A DNA stretch of 31,774 nt from RGIG3009 sp964470515 (GCA_964470515.1 CAYYDD010000010.1:1-31774), one strand, 5' to 3'. Counted from the stretch's first letter, positions 13,758 to 21,115 are shown. Notes: a model not told the origin generated them from the sequence alone. A program made the numbers and translations.

Positions 13758-13978
13758 CATTTTATCGAGATAATTTCCAATTCCTGATATAGACGATCGG
13801 CAGTATCTTCACGCAACCTCGGTGGGATGCAGTCTCTCTTCGGCAGGCGCACGCTGTGAACGCTTACGCCTAAAATCGAAAGCATTTCCCGTTGCGTGAT
13901 CTTTCCCTGAAATTGCAAGGTGCATACCGGCGGACACAACCCTTTCAACCGATCCTCATTTTGTTTTTGACGCTCCAC
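13757..13978 (-). CDS. Small HTH-like protein of unknown function
   Basis: A 73-residue basic protein. The stretch GKITQREMLSILGVSVHSVRL has the look of a helix-turn-helix, and the C-terminus PRLREDTADRLYQELEII is helical. Two cysteines lie in GLCPPVCTLQ. I do not recognise a named family. The ATG at 13984 has TGAGGA directly touching it, too close to work. The GTG at 13978 has the same site six bases away, so I prefer it. It is transcribed toward the BMC operon and shares its bidirectional terminator. Upstream is a spacer rich in inverted repeats and then a broken ribbon-helix-helix gene, suggesting a small regulatory locus. It may regulate itself by binding the TAGTATTT repeats. Confidence 0.55.
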   Translation of the reverse strand: MERQKQNEDRLKGLCPPVCTLQFQGKITQREMLSILGVSVHSVRLPKRDCIPPRLREDTADRLYQELEIISIK

Positions 13979-13992
13979 AAGCATTCCTCATT

Positions 13993-14073
13993 TAGTATTT
14001 ATTACTCAAATACTATGGTAGATTTGATAATACTACTTCATACGATTTGTCAACATTTTATCGTATCGTATGA
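13993..14073. promoter_or_regulatory. Inverted-repeat operator candidates in a divergent AT-rich spacer
   Basis: TAGTATTT (13993-14000) and AAATACTA (14008-14015) form a perfect 8-base inverted repeat with a 7-base gap. AATACTA recurs at 14029-14035. A second perfect pair, TCATACGA (14038-14045) and TCGTATGA (14066-14073), follows. The spacer lies between two small DNA-binding-like genes, so these are likely operators. Confidence 0.5.
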
Positions 14074-14092
14074 TTTTTAATGAGGTGAGAGT

Positions 14093-14220
14093 ATGAAGCC
14101 GCTGAAGAAAAAGTCAGTATTACCTTAGATGAGGATGTCATTGAAAAGCTGAAGATCGTATCCGAGGATTGCGACCGCTCGCTGTCGCAGTATATCAACA
14201 TGGTGCCGAAGGGTCATTAA
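14093..14220 (+). pseudogene. Ribbon-helix-helix (CopG/Arc-like) protein gene broken by a one-base frameshift
   Basis: From the ATG at 14093, with GAGGTGAG upstream, the frame stops after 11 codons. In the frame two bases further on, the sequence reads AAEEKVSITLDEDVIEKLK and then IVSEDCDRSLSQYINMVPKGH before a TAA at 14218, a typical 40-odd-residue ribbon-helix-helix DNA-binding domain. Adding one A after ATGAA restores a continuous 42-residue protein starting MKAAEEKVSITL. The upstream part of the second frame has a stop and no start codon, so the gene as written cannot make the domain. It is either a recent pseudogene or a homopolymer sequencing error. Confidence 0.7.
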
Positions 14221-14260
14221 AAACGGTTAGATGAGAATACCGAAAAAGAAAAGCAATGAC

Positions 14261-14290
14261 AAAAACGCCCACCGAAAACGGTGGGCGTTT
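14261..14290 (-). terminator. Terminator of rpsT
   Basis: A 12-base-pair stem (14263-14274 with 14279-14290) and an AAAA loop on the plus strand. The plus-strand A run at 14261-14265 gives the T tail for minus-strand transcription. Confidence 0.85.
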
Positions 14291-14302
14291 CTTTTCTCAC
14301 AA

Positions 14303-14557
14303 TCAGGCGTTGGCCTTTTTCGCGAGGGCGGACTTTCTCCGAGCAGCAGTATTCTTGTGCAGGAGTCCCTTGGCAACGGCCTGGTCAATCTTTTTGATCG
14401 CGGCCTTGACAGCGATGTCTTTATCGGCAGCGCCGGCTTCGATCGCAGCATACGCTTTCTTGATCTCGGTTTTCAGCACAGAGCGGTTAGCCTTGTTGCG
14501 AGCCGTCTTCACAGCGATCACGTTGACGCGCTTCTTAGCGGATTTAATGTTGGGCAT
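14303..14557 (-). CDS. rpsT: 30S ribosomal protein S20
   Basis: An 84-residue, highly basic protein that binds 16S rRNA in the small subunit. It starts MPNIKSAKKRVNVIAVKTARNKANRS and ends LLHKNTAARRKSALAKKANA, the standard S20 pattern and length. The ATG at 14557 is chosen because GAGGAGG lies seven bases upstream; a GTG two codons earlier overlaps that site too closely. It is a single-gene unit with its own promoter (14607-14635) and terminator. It sits divergently from gpr, an arrangement (rpsT beside gpr) that is common in spore-forming Firmicutes. Confidence 0.98.
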   Translation of the reverse strand: MPNIKSAKKRVNVIAVKTARNKANRSVLKTEIKKAYAAIEAGAADKDIAVKAAIKKIDQAVAKGLLHKNTAARRKSALAKKANA

Positions 14558-14606
14558 GGTCACACCTCCTCGAAAAAAGACTTTGTCTTTAAATCACGCA
14601 TAGGGT

Positions 14607-14635
14607 ATCATACCACGAATATTTTAAAAAATCAA
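14607..14635 (-). promoter_or_regulatory. Promoter of rpsT
   Basis: On the minus strand, TTGATT (14630-14635), 17 bases and TATGAT (14607-14612). Confidence 0.75.
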
Positions 14636-14647
14636 TACTTTTTTTAC

Positions 14648-14677
14648 GAATAACACGATTTTTTTCGGCACACACTA
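14648..14677 (+). promoter_or_regulatory. Possible sigma-F/sigma-G forespore promoter for gpr
   Basis: GAATA (14648-14652), 18 bases and CACACTA (14671-14677) match the forespore sigma-G pattern with one mismatch in the -10 box. The leader would be very short, with transcription starting near the ribosome site at 14683, which weakens the case. Confidence 0.35.
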
Positions 14678-14695
14678 AAACCGAGGTGGAATACA

Positions 14696-15541
14696 GTGCA
14701 ATACCGTACCGATCTGGCTATGGAAGCCGCAGAACCGACCAGCGAGGTCTACCGCGCGGCGCACGAATGGGAAGAAAACGGCGTGCGAATGTTTCGGATG
14801 TCCGTCAACGCCGCTGCTGCTGAACAGCTCGGTAAGCCGGTGGGCGAATACCTGACCGCCACGCTGCCGCCGCTGACCGACGATGAAACCCTATTGGAGC
14901 AAGCGGCGCGGGTGATCGGCGGCGAGCTGCGCCGTTTGTTGCCGCCGGACGGCACGGTGCTGGTCGTGGGGCTCGGCAACGAGGCCATCACCCCTGACGC
15001 GCTCGGCCCCCGCGCCGCCGCGCAGATACTGGCCACCCGCCATATTCCCGGTGAATTGGCCCGCAGCGTGGGGCTGGACGATCTGCGACCCTGTGCGGTG
15101 GTCACGCCCGGTGTGCTGGGCAATACCGGTGTGGAAAGCGGCGAGCTGGTCGCCGGTGTATGCCGCACGGTGCGGCCCGCCGCCGTCATCGCCATCGACG
15201 CACTGGCGGCCCGCAGTCTGTCGCGTCTGGGCTGTACGGTGCAACTGTCCGATACCGGCATCGCCCCCGGCTCCGGTGTGGGCAACGACCGCCGCGCGTT
15301 GTGCCGCGATACGCTGGGCGTGCCGGTCATCGGTGTGGGGGTACCCACCGTGGTGGATGCGGAGACCATCGTGCGCGATCTGACCGACAAGGAGCTATCG
15401 CCCCACGGTACGGCGATGATGGTAACGCCCCGCGAGATCGACCTGATGATCGACCGTGCGGCGCGTCTGCTGGCCATGACCGTACACGCCGCGCTGCAGC
15501 CCGACTATTCACCGCTCACGCTGCTTGCCATCGCGCGGTAA
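14696..15541 (+). CDS. gpr: Spore germination protease GPR
   Basis: GPR is an aspartic-type endopeptidase (family A25) made in the forespore. It degrades small acid-soluble spore proteins at germination. The 281-residue product starts with YRTDLAMEA, like the propeptide and first catalytic region of the family, and shows VVGLGNEAITPDALGPRAA, VTPGVLGNTGVESGEL, AAVIAIDALAARSLSRLGCTVQLSDTGIAPGSGVGN and GVPVIGVGVPTVVDAETI. The start is a GTG at 14696 with GAGGTGG six bases upstream. It is about 90 residues shorter than the roughly 370-residue Bacillus enzyme, as many clostridial versions are. spoIIP follows 42 bases downstream, the classic gpr-spoIIP pairing. Good evidence that the organism forms endospores. 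Confidence 0.95.
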   Translation: MQYRTDLAMEAAEPTSEVYRAAHEWEENGVRMFRMSVNAAAAEQLGKPVGEYLTATLPPLTDDETLLEQAARVIGGELRRLLPPDGTVLVVGLGNEAITPDALGPRAAAQILATRHIPGELARSVGLDDLRPCAVVTPGVLGNTGVESGELVAGVCRTVRPAAVIAIDALAARSLSRLGCTVQLSDTGIAPGSGVGNDRRALCRDTLGVPVIGVGVPTVVDAETIVRDLTDKELSPHGTAMMVTPREIDLMIDRAARLLAMTVHAALQPDYSPLTLLAIAR

Positions 15542-15583
15542 TATCGCGCTGTCGCCCGGCATACAGTGTACGGGTGAGGCAGG

Positions 15584-16675
15584 ATGAAAGGACAATGGAA
15601 ACGCATACTCGGCGGACTCTTATCGGTCGTCGTGCTGGTTGGCAGTGTCACAGCGGCCGCGCTGATCGTGCCGCCGGATACATTGCGGCTGGTCGGGGAG
15701 CGTGCCGCGTTGCTGTCGGCGGGGCTGCGCCAGCCGGCCGACGGTGTGGAGTTGCTGGACGGATGGCTGACGCGGGAGACTGCGGCTGCGGCTGTCACCG
15801 TGCCGACGGTGAGCCTCGGCGAGGGGCGCACGCAGACCGTGACTACGACGACCACGACCACAGCGGTCACAGTCGTGCGCAAGGCCGGCAGCGGTACGGT
15901 GCTGACACAGCAGATGAGTGCCGGATCGGATTTTGTGCAGGGTGTGGCTATCCGCAATAAAAGCGGCAAGACTGTCAGCATTGCGGACAGCCTCGCGCAC
16001 ACACCGGCACTGTCGCTCGTGAAAGGCAGTGATAAGCCGCAGGTGCTTATTACCCATACACATACCACCGAATGTTATATGAGCTATGACGCGGGCTTTT
16101 ACAACCCCGATGATCCCACCCGCACCGATAATCCTGAGAAAAATATGGTGGCGGTGGGCGAGCGCGTGGCGGCGCAGCTGCGCGAGGCGGGGATCGGTGT
16201 CATTCACGATACCGCCATCCACGACCAGCCGTACAACGGGGCCTACGGTCATTCAAAGGCGGCCATCCAAAGCTATTTGAACAAGTATCCGAGCATCAGG
16301 GTGGTGCTGGATCTGCACCGCGATGCGATCTATCAGAACAGCACCACCCACATCAAGCCGACCGCCGAGATACAGGGAAAAAAGGCGGCGCAGGTGATGA
16401 TTATCGTGGGAATGATGAATACAAAATCCGTGCCGAACACGCATACGGCGGAAAATCTGGCGTTCGGGGCACGGTTGCAGCAGGCATTGCATCAGACCTA
16501 TCCGGGTCTGGCGCGGCCGCTGCTGTTGGCGGATGCGCGGTACAATCAACAACTGACCAACGGCTCGCTGCTCATTGAGATCGGCAGCGATGCGAATACC
16601 TTGGAGGAGGCGTGCTACAGTGGTGAGCTGCTCGGCGGCACGCTGGCAACGGTTTTGAAGGAGCTGGGAGCGTAA
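15584..16675 (+). CDS. spoIIP: Stage II sporulation protein P
   Basis: SpoIIP is a membrane-anchored amidase/endopeptidase that works with SpoIID and SpoIIM to dissolve septal peptidoglycan during forespore engulfment. The 363-residue product has an N-terminal membrane segment at about residues 8-28, a threonine-rich stretch (TVTTTTTTTAVTVV) in the extracytoplasmic linker, and the SpoIIP domain. In that domain VLITHTHTTECY carries the zinc-ligand His and Glu, DLHRDAI is a second conserved stretch, and LLIEIGSDANTLEEA lies near the end. TGAGGCAGG precedes the ATG. It is downstream of gpr and probably co-transcribed in the developing cell. The next small gene begins directly after its stop. Confidence 0.95.
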   Translation: MKGQWKRILGGLLSVVVLVGSVTAAALIVPPDTLRLVGERAALLSAGLRQPADGVELLDGWLTRETAAAAVTVPTVSLGEGRTQTVTTTTTTTAVTVVRKAGSGTVLTQQMSAGSDFVQGVAIRNKSGKTVSIADSLAHTPALSLVKGSDKPQVLITHTHTTECYMSYDAGFYNPDDPTRTDNPEKNMVAVGERVAAQLREAGIGVIHDTAIHDQPYNGAYGHSKAAIQSYLNKYPSIRVVLDLHRDAIYQNSTTHIKPTAEIQGKKAAQVMIIVGMMNTKSVPNTHTAENLAFGARLQQALHQTYPGLARPLLLADARYNQQLTNGSLLIEIGSDANTLEEACYSGELLGGTLATVLKELGA

Positions 16676-16939
16676 ATGGAAGCGACAGAACGGCGGCGCA
16701 CAGTGCTTTTCGCGTTTTTGGTGACGGTGATCCTGCTGGCGGCGGTGTGTGCCTGCCTGCAGGTGGAGCTGACGACCGGCAGCGCTCTGCGCGGTCATAC
16801 GGCGGTATCGGACGCCGCATTACTGTACACCGAGGCGGCGTCAGCTTTAGAGGCGTTGACCGCGTTGCTGCCGCCCCGCGCCGCTGCCGTGATATCCGTG
16901 CTCCGCACCGAAGCCGCGTGGGTGGCCGCCCTGCTGTAG
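16676..16939 (+). CDS. Small membrane-anchored protein, unknown function, end of gpr-spoIIP operon
   Basis: An 87-residue protein starting at the ATG that touches the spoIIP stop (taaATG). Residues about 8-28 (TVLFAFLVTVILLAAVCACLQ) form a membrane segment; the Cys pair might suggest a lipobox but fits it poorly. The rest is Ala/Leu-rich, probably one helix region. I do not recognise a family. The tight spacing suggests co-expression with spoIIP during sporulation, but the gene could also be spurious because GC-rich frames stay open easily here. Confidence 0.5.
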   Translation: MEATERRRTVLFAFLVTVILLAAVCACLQVELTTGSALRGHTAVSDAALLYTEAASALEALTALLPPRAAAVISVLRTEAAWVAALL

Positions 16940-17002
16940 GGATGACGACGGGCATCAGACCGCAGGGGACGGCCTTCAGGACGTTCCACCGAGCGCGGCG
17001 AA

Positions 17003-17080
17003 TGTAGGGGTCATTCACGAATCGCCCGTGGTTTATGCAAATTTGGCGGCGGGTATGTAGGGGAGGCGTTTCGTCTCCCG
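17003..17080 (+). repeat. Two copies of a GTAGGGG palindromic intergenic repeat
   Basis: TGTAGGGG occurs at 17003-17010 and 17056-17063, each starting a roughly 25-base imperfect palindrome ending in CCC. The second folds as GGGAGGCG / CGTCTCCC with a TTT loop (17061-17079). They sit in the 222-base gap after the small membrane protein gene. This resembles REP-like intergenic elements seen in gut Clostridia. Confidence 0.5.
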
Positions 17081-17112
17081 CACAATATTGGTTTGGGATC
17101 GTGCGGATAAAC

Positions 17113-17148
17113 AAACGGCTCTCCCCGGCATACGGGGAGAGCCGTTTT
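17113..17148. terminator. Terminator between convergent genes
   Basis: A 15-base-pair stem (17113-17127 with 17133-17147) and a 5-base loop, with TTTT on the plus side and an A-rich left side. It lies between the spoIIP operon and the convergent lipoprotein gene. Confidence 0.8.
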
Positions 17149-17161
17149 CCGTTGTGTGCTA

Positions 17162-17785
17162 TTATGCGGCGCGGCGGGCGGTGAGCAGACGCGGCAGCCA
17201 ATACGTGTTGTCCAGCTTCTGGGTCTTGGTGGGCGTTTCGGGGTTGTTGCAGGCCACAAACCGGTCGCCGCCGATGTAGATGCCCACGAACTGCGCGTCG
17301 CCGCCGATCTCGTTGCAGAAGATGAGAATATCACCCGGCTGCAGGGCGCTCAACGGTGCTTCCACACCGAAGCTCAACATCGCGGAGACGCGGCGGGTAA
17401 CGGAATAGCCCGCCTGCTTGTAGCAGTAGGAGACAAAGCCGGGATTGTCAAACGAGTCCGGACCGGTGGCGCCGCTCTCGAACGGGGTGCCGATCAGCGA
17501 AATGGCGGTCTGCGCAACGGCGTTGCCCACCTCGCTGGTCTTGCCGTCCGCCGCCACGGTAGGCAGCGTGGTCGGTGTGGCGGATGCGGCGGTCTGCCCG
17601 GGAGACGTTTCGTGATTACAGGTGGTCGACAATGTGGTGGGTGCGGTCGTGGTGGTCGTGTGCAGGGAGTAGGATACCGAGGCCTTGGTGATGGTCGTGA
17701 TCTCACCGTCGTCGTCGGGACTGCAGCCGCACAGAGCGACCGTCAGCAGCAATAAACACAAGCATAAAGCCATTATATGTTTCAT
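17162..17785 (-). CDS. NlpC/P60-like lipoprotein lacking catalytic residues
   Basis: A 207-residue exported lipoprotein. The signal peptide ends in the lipobox LCGC with Cys21. A Thr/Ser/Pro-rich linker covers about residues 30-80, and an NlpC/P60-like domain follows. In active members the motif is FDCSG with a catalytic cysteine; here it is SFDNPGFVSYC, with Asn114 in the cysteine place. The catalytic His expected before VGIYIG is Phe166 (AQFVGIYIGGDRFVAC). The fold signature (GDILIF, VGIYIG) is kept, so this looks like a degenerate, binding-only relative of peptidoglycan hydrolases. The ATG at 17785 has GAGGTG seven bases upstream. It has its own promoter and is divergent from the DUF1015 gene. 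Confidence 0.8.
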   Translation of the reverse strand: MKHIMALCLCLLLLTVALCGCSPDDDGEITTITKASVSYSLHTTTTTAPTTLSTTCNHETSPGQTAASATPTTLPTVAADGKTSEVGNAVAQTAISLIGTPFESGATGPDSFDNPGFVSYCYKQAGYSVTRRVSAMLSFGVEAPLSALQPGDILIFCNEIGGDAQFVGIYIGGDRFVACNNPETPTKTQKLDNTYWLPRLLTARRAA

Positions 17786-17804
17786 CAATCTTCACCTCAT
17801 CTTT

Positions 17805-17833
17805 ATTGTAACGCTGTTGCGGCAAAATTGCAA
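17805..17833 (-). promoter_or_regulatory. Promoter of the NlpC/P60-like lipoprotein gene
   Basis: On the minus strand, TTGCAA (17828-17833), 17 bases and TACAAT (17805-17810). Confidence 0.7.
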
Positions 17834-17854
17834 TAAATTTCTGTATTTTGGGTC

Positions 17855-17883
17855 TGGTGTTTTCAGAAGGGATGTGTTACAAT
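17855..17883 (+). promoter_or_regulatory. Probable extended -10 promoter of the DUF1015 gene
   Basis: TACAAT at 17878-17883 is preceded by TGT (extended -10). The -35 box at 17855-17860 (TGGTGT) is weak. It lies 31 bases upstream of the ATG. Confidence 0.5.
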
Positions 17884-17914
17884 AGCTGTATAACGTCACA
17901 AAGGAGATGCAGCA

Positions 17915-19186
17915 ATGGCTGAGATCCGTCCTTTCCGCGCTTTGCGCTTTACCGAAGCAGCCGGTCCCTTGTCGGAGGTTATCTGCCCACCGTACGATAT
18001 CATTTCCGAGGAACAGCGGCAGGCTTATCTGACCCGCAACGGCAACAACATTATCCGTCTGGAGCTACCCCGCGAGGGCGCTGACCCGTATGCCTGCGCC
18101 GGTGAGGTGCTGAAGCGTATGCTGGCGGAGGGTGTTCTGCGGCAGGACGACGTGCCTGCGCTGTACGTCTACGAGATCGAGTTTGCGCTGGAGGACGGCA
18201 CGCACAGCGTGTACGGTCTTGTGGCGCAGGTGCATCTGGAGGAGTTCGATAAGGGTATCGTCCTCCCGCACGAGGAAACGTTGTCCAAGGCGAAGCAGGA
18301 TCGTCTGGATCTGATGAAGGCCACCGGCTGTAACTTCAGCGACGTGTACAGTCTGTACAACGATGAGGGGATGGACACCTACCTTGCCGCGGCGATGAAG
18401 AACGAGCCGCTGTGCACGGTGACCGACGAGGCGGGGCTGATCCACCGTCTGTGGACGATCACCGACGAGGCGACCTGCGCTGCGGTGCAGGCGCGTTTTG
18501 CGGATACGAAGCTGTACATTGCCGACGGTCATCACCGCTATGAGACAGCTATCAACTACCGCAACTGGCTGCGGGAGAGCGGCACGCCTGTGGGCGCGGA
18601 GTCGGATTATATGATGATGATGCTGGTGGAAATGAGCCACCCCGGTCTTGTGGTACTGCCGACGCATCGCCTGCTGCGCGATCTGGAGGGCTTTGATCCT
18701 GCTGCGATGCTCATTGCCTGCCGCGACCGCTTTGAGGTGGAGGAGAGCTTGCCGCTGTCCGCTGTTGAGGAGCGTCTGAACACCGCATACGGTGAGGGCA
18801 AGCGTGCCTTTGGCTTTTACACCGGCGGCGATACCGCCGCGCTGCTGACCCTGCGTGAGCTCAGCGTGATGGATGCCGAGCTGCCCGCACTGTCGGAGGC
18901 CTCCCGCCGTCTGGATGTCAACGTGTTGCACACACTCATTCTGGAGCAGCTGCTTGGCATCGACAAGGCGAATATGGCCCAGCAGATCAATCTGACCTAT
19001 ACCCGCAGCCTCACCGAGGCGATCGACGGTGTGGCCGCCGGTCAGTATCAGGGTGCGTTTCTGCTCAATCCCACCCGCGTGTCCGAGATCCGCGACGTAG
19101 CCGCGGCAGGGGAGAAAATGCCGCAGAAATCCACCTATTTCTATCCCAAGCTCATCACCGGTTTAACGGTAAATCGGTTGAAGTAA
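17915..19186 (+). CDS. DUF1015 family protein
   Basis: A 423-residue protein beginning MAEIRPFRALRF, with VICPPYDIISEEQRQAYL, VLPHEETLSKAKQDRLDLMKATGCNFSDVYSLY, LYIADGHHRYETAINYR and a C-terminal TRVSEIRDVAAAGEKMPQKSTYFYPKLITGL. All are hallmarks of DUF1015, a conserved family with no settled function; the ADGHHRYE motif suggests an enzyme site. In several bacteria relatives sit beside serine or phosphoglycerate metabolism genes, which is not the case here. AAAGGAG precedes the ATG. It is full length for the family and lies 25 bases before a lipoprotein gene. No signal peptide, so it is cytoplasmic. Confidence 0.92.
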   Translation: MAEIRPFRALRFTEAAGPLSEVICPPYDIISEEQRQAYLTRNGNNIIRLELPREGADPYACAGEVLKRMLAEGVLRQDDVPALYVYEIEFALEDGTHSVYGLVAQVHLEEFDKGIVLPHEETLSKAKQDRLDLMKATGCNFSDVYSLYNDEGMDTYLAAAMKNEPLCTVTDEAGLIHRLWTITDEATCAAVQARFADTKLYIADGHHRYETAINYRNWLRESGTPVGAESDYMMMMLVEMSHPGLVVLPTHRLLRDLEGFDPAAMLIACRDRFEVEESLPLSAVEERLNTAYGEGKRAFGFYTGGDTAALLTLRELSVMDAELPALSEASRRLDVNVLHTLILEQLLGIDKANMAQQINLTYTRSLTEAIDGVAAGQYQGAFLLNPTRVSEIRDVAAAGEKMPQKSTYFYPKLITGLTVNRLK

Positions 19187-19211
19187 AATAAAAACGGAAA
19201 GAGGGACTTTT

Positions 19212-19742
19212 ATGCTTCGCAAATTAGCTTTTGTTCTTTGCCTTTGTGCGTTGCTGCTGACGGTGTGCGCCTGCAAACCCGCCGTGACGGACAACGACAA
19301 CGACCCGACCACCACGGTCGGGGATGTCGTCACGACTACGCAGGTCACGGTCGTTGTGACCGATAAGGAGGGCACCGAAATGACGGATACCGAGGGAAGT
19401 AAGGTCACGGTAAATCAGGACAGTGTTATCGTCACCAAGCCCGACGGCGACCCCGAAACCAAGCCGAACGGCGTGGTCGTGACCGAGGCTCCGACCACGA
19501 CGAAGCGCACGAACCCCTCCAACATCCAGCAGGGTGACAGCGACGTGATCGTGGATGACGAGCCCGACCCGGATGACGATATGCCTGCGGTTACAACGAC
19601 CACGGCTGCCCCGACCACCACGACGACTACCGCTTCTATCACGACGGCTCCCACACAGGCGACGGAGCAGGGCAGCCAGGATACGCCTGCCGCGACAACG
19701 ACGACTACGACCAAAAAGACTACCTGGACTCCGTGGATATGA
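19212..19742 (+). CDS. Threonine-rich lipoprotein of unknown function
   Basis: A 176-residue protein with a lipoprotein signal (FVLCLCALLLTVCAC, lipid attachment at about Cys21). The mature part is mostly low-complexity Thr, Val, Asp and Pro, with runs such as TTTTAAPTTTTTTAS and TTTTTTKKTTW near the C-terminus. A middle section (VTVVVTDKEGTEMTDTEGSKVTVN, then VIVTKPDGDPETKPNGVVVT) is made of loosely repeated beta-like pieces. No catalytic domain is seen. It may be a cell-surface spacer or a target for glycosylation. AAAGAGGGAC upstream of the ATG is a modest ribosome site. A terminator follows at 19764. Confidence 0.75.
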   Translation: MLRKLAFVLCLCALLLTVCACKPAVTDNDNDPTTTVGDVVTTTQVTVVVTDKEGTEMTDTEGSKVTVNQDSVIVTKPDGDPETKPNGVVVTEAPTTTKRTNPSNIQQGDSDVIVDDEPDPDDDMPAVTTTTAAPTTTTTTASITTAPTQATEQGSQDTPAATTTTTTKKTTWTPWI

Positions 19743-19763
19743 TCCGAACGTAAGACGTAAGAC

Positions 19764-19791
19764 GACCGCCGCACACTGCGGCGGTCTTTTT
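19764..19791 (+). terminator. Terminator after the threonine-rich lipoprotein gene
   Basis: A 10-base-pair GC-rich stem (19764-19773 with 19777-19786) and a CAC loop, followed by five T. Confidence 0.92.
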
Positions 19792-19843
19792 ATCCCGTGT
19801 TTGTATCAAAATTATGAATTTTGTGCGATTTTTCATTTTTCTG

Positions 19844-19872
19844 TGGACAAGCGGCGCAACTTCGTGTACAAT
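19844..19872 (+). promoter_or_regulatory. Promoter of the 19906 lipoprotein gene
   Basis: TGGACA (19844-19849), 17 bases and TACAAT (19867-19872). Confidence 0.7.
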
Positions 19873-19905
19873 AGTGATATTGTAGTTTTCAAGGAGGCTG
19901 TCAAA

Positions 19906-21105
19906 ATGACTCTGAAACGTGTTTTGCGTTCGGCACTGGCTCTGGTGCTTGCGCTGTCCTGCCTACTGTTCGCCGGCTGCTCTACGCCTTCGGTGGCGAT
20001 GGAGGTCGGCGGCAAGGTATATGAAATGGGAGATTATCTCGCCTACGCGATGGGTACCGCAACGGCGGATTACAACGCGTATATCTATCTGGCCTATATG
20101 GGCGAGGAAGCTCTGGATTATGACTTCGTATACGGCGAGGGCGACGAGGAGCAGGATGTCAAGCTGGATGAATATCTCGTTCTCACCACGCGCGATATGA
20201 TGATTCGCCAGAAGGCGCTGGAGGATATGCTCACCGAAAACGGCCTGGAATGGGACGCGGAGCTGGAAAAAGCGGCAAATGAAGATCTGGCCAATCTCAA
20301 GGCGGATCAGTTCCTCTCGCGAGGCTTCACCAACGAGCGTTATATCAATATGTATAAGGCGTTTAACCTGAACGAGGCCTCGCTGTTTGACGGTCTGTAC
20401 AACAAGGGCGGCAAGCGCGAGGTCGCGGAGGAGGATATCCGCAAGTACTTTGACGAGAACTATCTCAGCTACTATATGTTCGAGATCTCGCTGGTGGACG
20501 ATGAGAATGCCGCGCTGAGCGACGAGATCATCGCCGATTATCAGACGCATTTCAATGCGTATCTCGACACCTTCAACAAGTCCGAAAAGACCGCCGAGGA
20601 TTTCCAGAAGATCTACCGTCAGTTCTTGGCGGATACCGCTGAGGAAGAGGAGACCGCCGACGAGACTGCGGATACGGACAGCACCGATGCGGGTGATACC
20701 ACCGGGGAGTCGGCCGACACTACCACCGAGGAGGAAGAACCCGAGACCACGACCCGTCAGGATATCCTGAAGGAAGCCGACGGTGTGGATGAGGAATTGG
20801 TCAAGGCTGTTGAGGGTATCGCCGAGGGTGAGGCGAAGGTCGTCACCTACAAGCAGGGCGGCACCACTAACACGCTGGCACTGATCTTCCGTATGGATCC
20901 CGAGGCGGATCGCGGCCAGGATGAGGACGGTAAGGATATCGATTACTACGAGGAAAACCGTGACCAGACGTTACAGTATATGAAATACGACGAGTTCGAC
21001 GCGGAGGTCAAGGAGCGTATGGAGCAGCTGATGAAGGACGCTGTCATCAACGAAAAGGCGCTGTACGCCGTCGATTTTGTTGAGTTGCTCGGTCTTGACG
21101 GATAA
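19906..21105 (+). CDS. Acidic lipoprotein, possibly SurA/PrsA-like chaperone
   Basis: A 399-residue exported lipoprotein with signal LVLALSCLLFAGCS (Cys25). After it comes VAMEVGGKVYEMGDYLAYAMG, like the start of SurA-N/PrsA-type chaperones, and a helical region with LVLTTRDMMIRQKALEDMLTENGLEW. A very acidic, Thr-rich low-complexity insert lies at about residues 245-290. The C-terminal part (ILKEADGVDEELVKAVEGIAEGEAKVV...LALIFRMDPE) could be a remnant of a parvulin-type domain, but I see no clear isomerase motif. The ATG at 19906 has AAGGAGG upstream; the longer open frame has no ribosome site and crosses the upstream terminator. The chaperone role is a cautious guess. Confidence 0.75.
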   Translation: MTLKRVLRSALALVLALSCLLFAGCSTPSVAMEVGGKVYEMGDYLAYAMGTATADYNAYIYLAYMGEEALDYDFVYGEGDEEQDVKLDEYLVLTTRDMMIRQKALEDMLTENGLEWDAELEKAANEDLANLKADQFLSRGFTNERYINMYKAFNLNEASLFDGLYNKGGKREVAEEDIRKYFDENYLSYYMFEISLVDDENAALSDEIIADYQTHFNAYLDTFNKSEKTAEDFQKIYRQFLADTAEEEETADETADTDSTDAGDTTGESADTTTEEEEPETTTRQDILKEADGVDEELVKAVEGIAEGEAKVVTYKQGGTTNTLALIFRMDPEADRGQDEDGKDIDYYEENRDQTLQYMKYDEFDAEVKERMEQLMKDAVINEKALYAVDFVELLGLDG

Positions 21106-21115
21106 ACAAGTAATA

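Noticed and set aside
19555..19905. N-terminal extension of the 19906 lipoprotein gene
   Set aside because: The upstream part is an Arg-rich shadow of the Thr-rich lipoprotein gene, crosses a terminator and promoter, and would remove the lipoprotein signal from the N-terminus.
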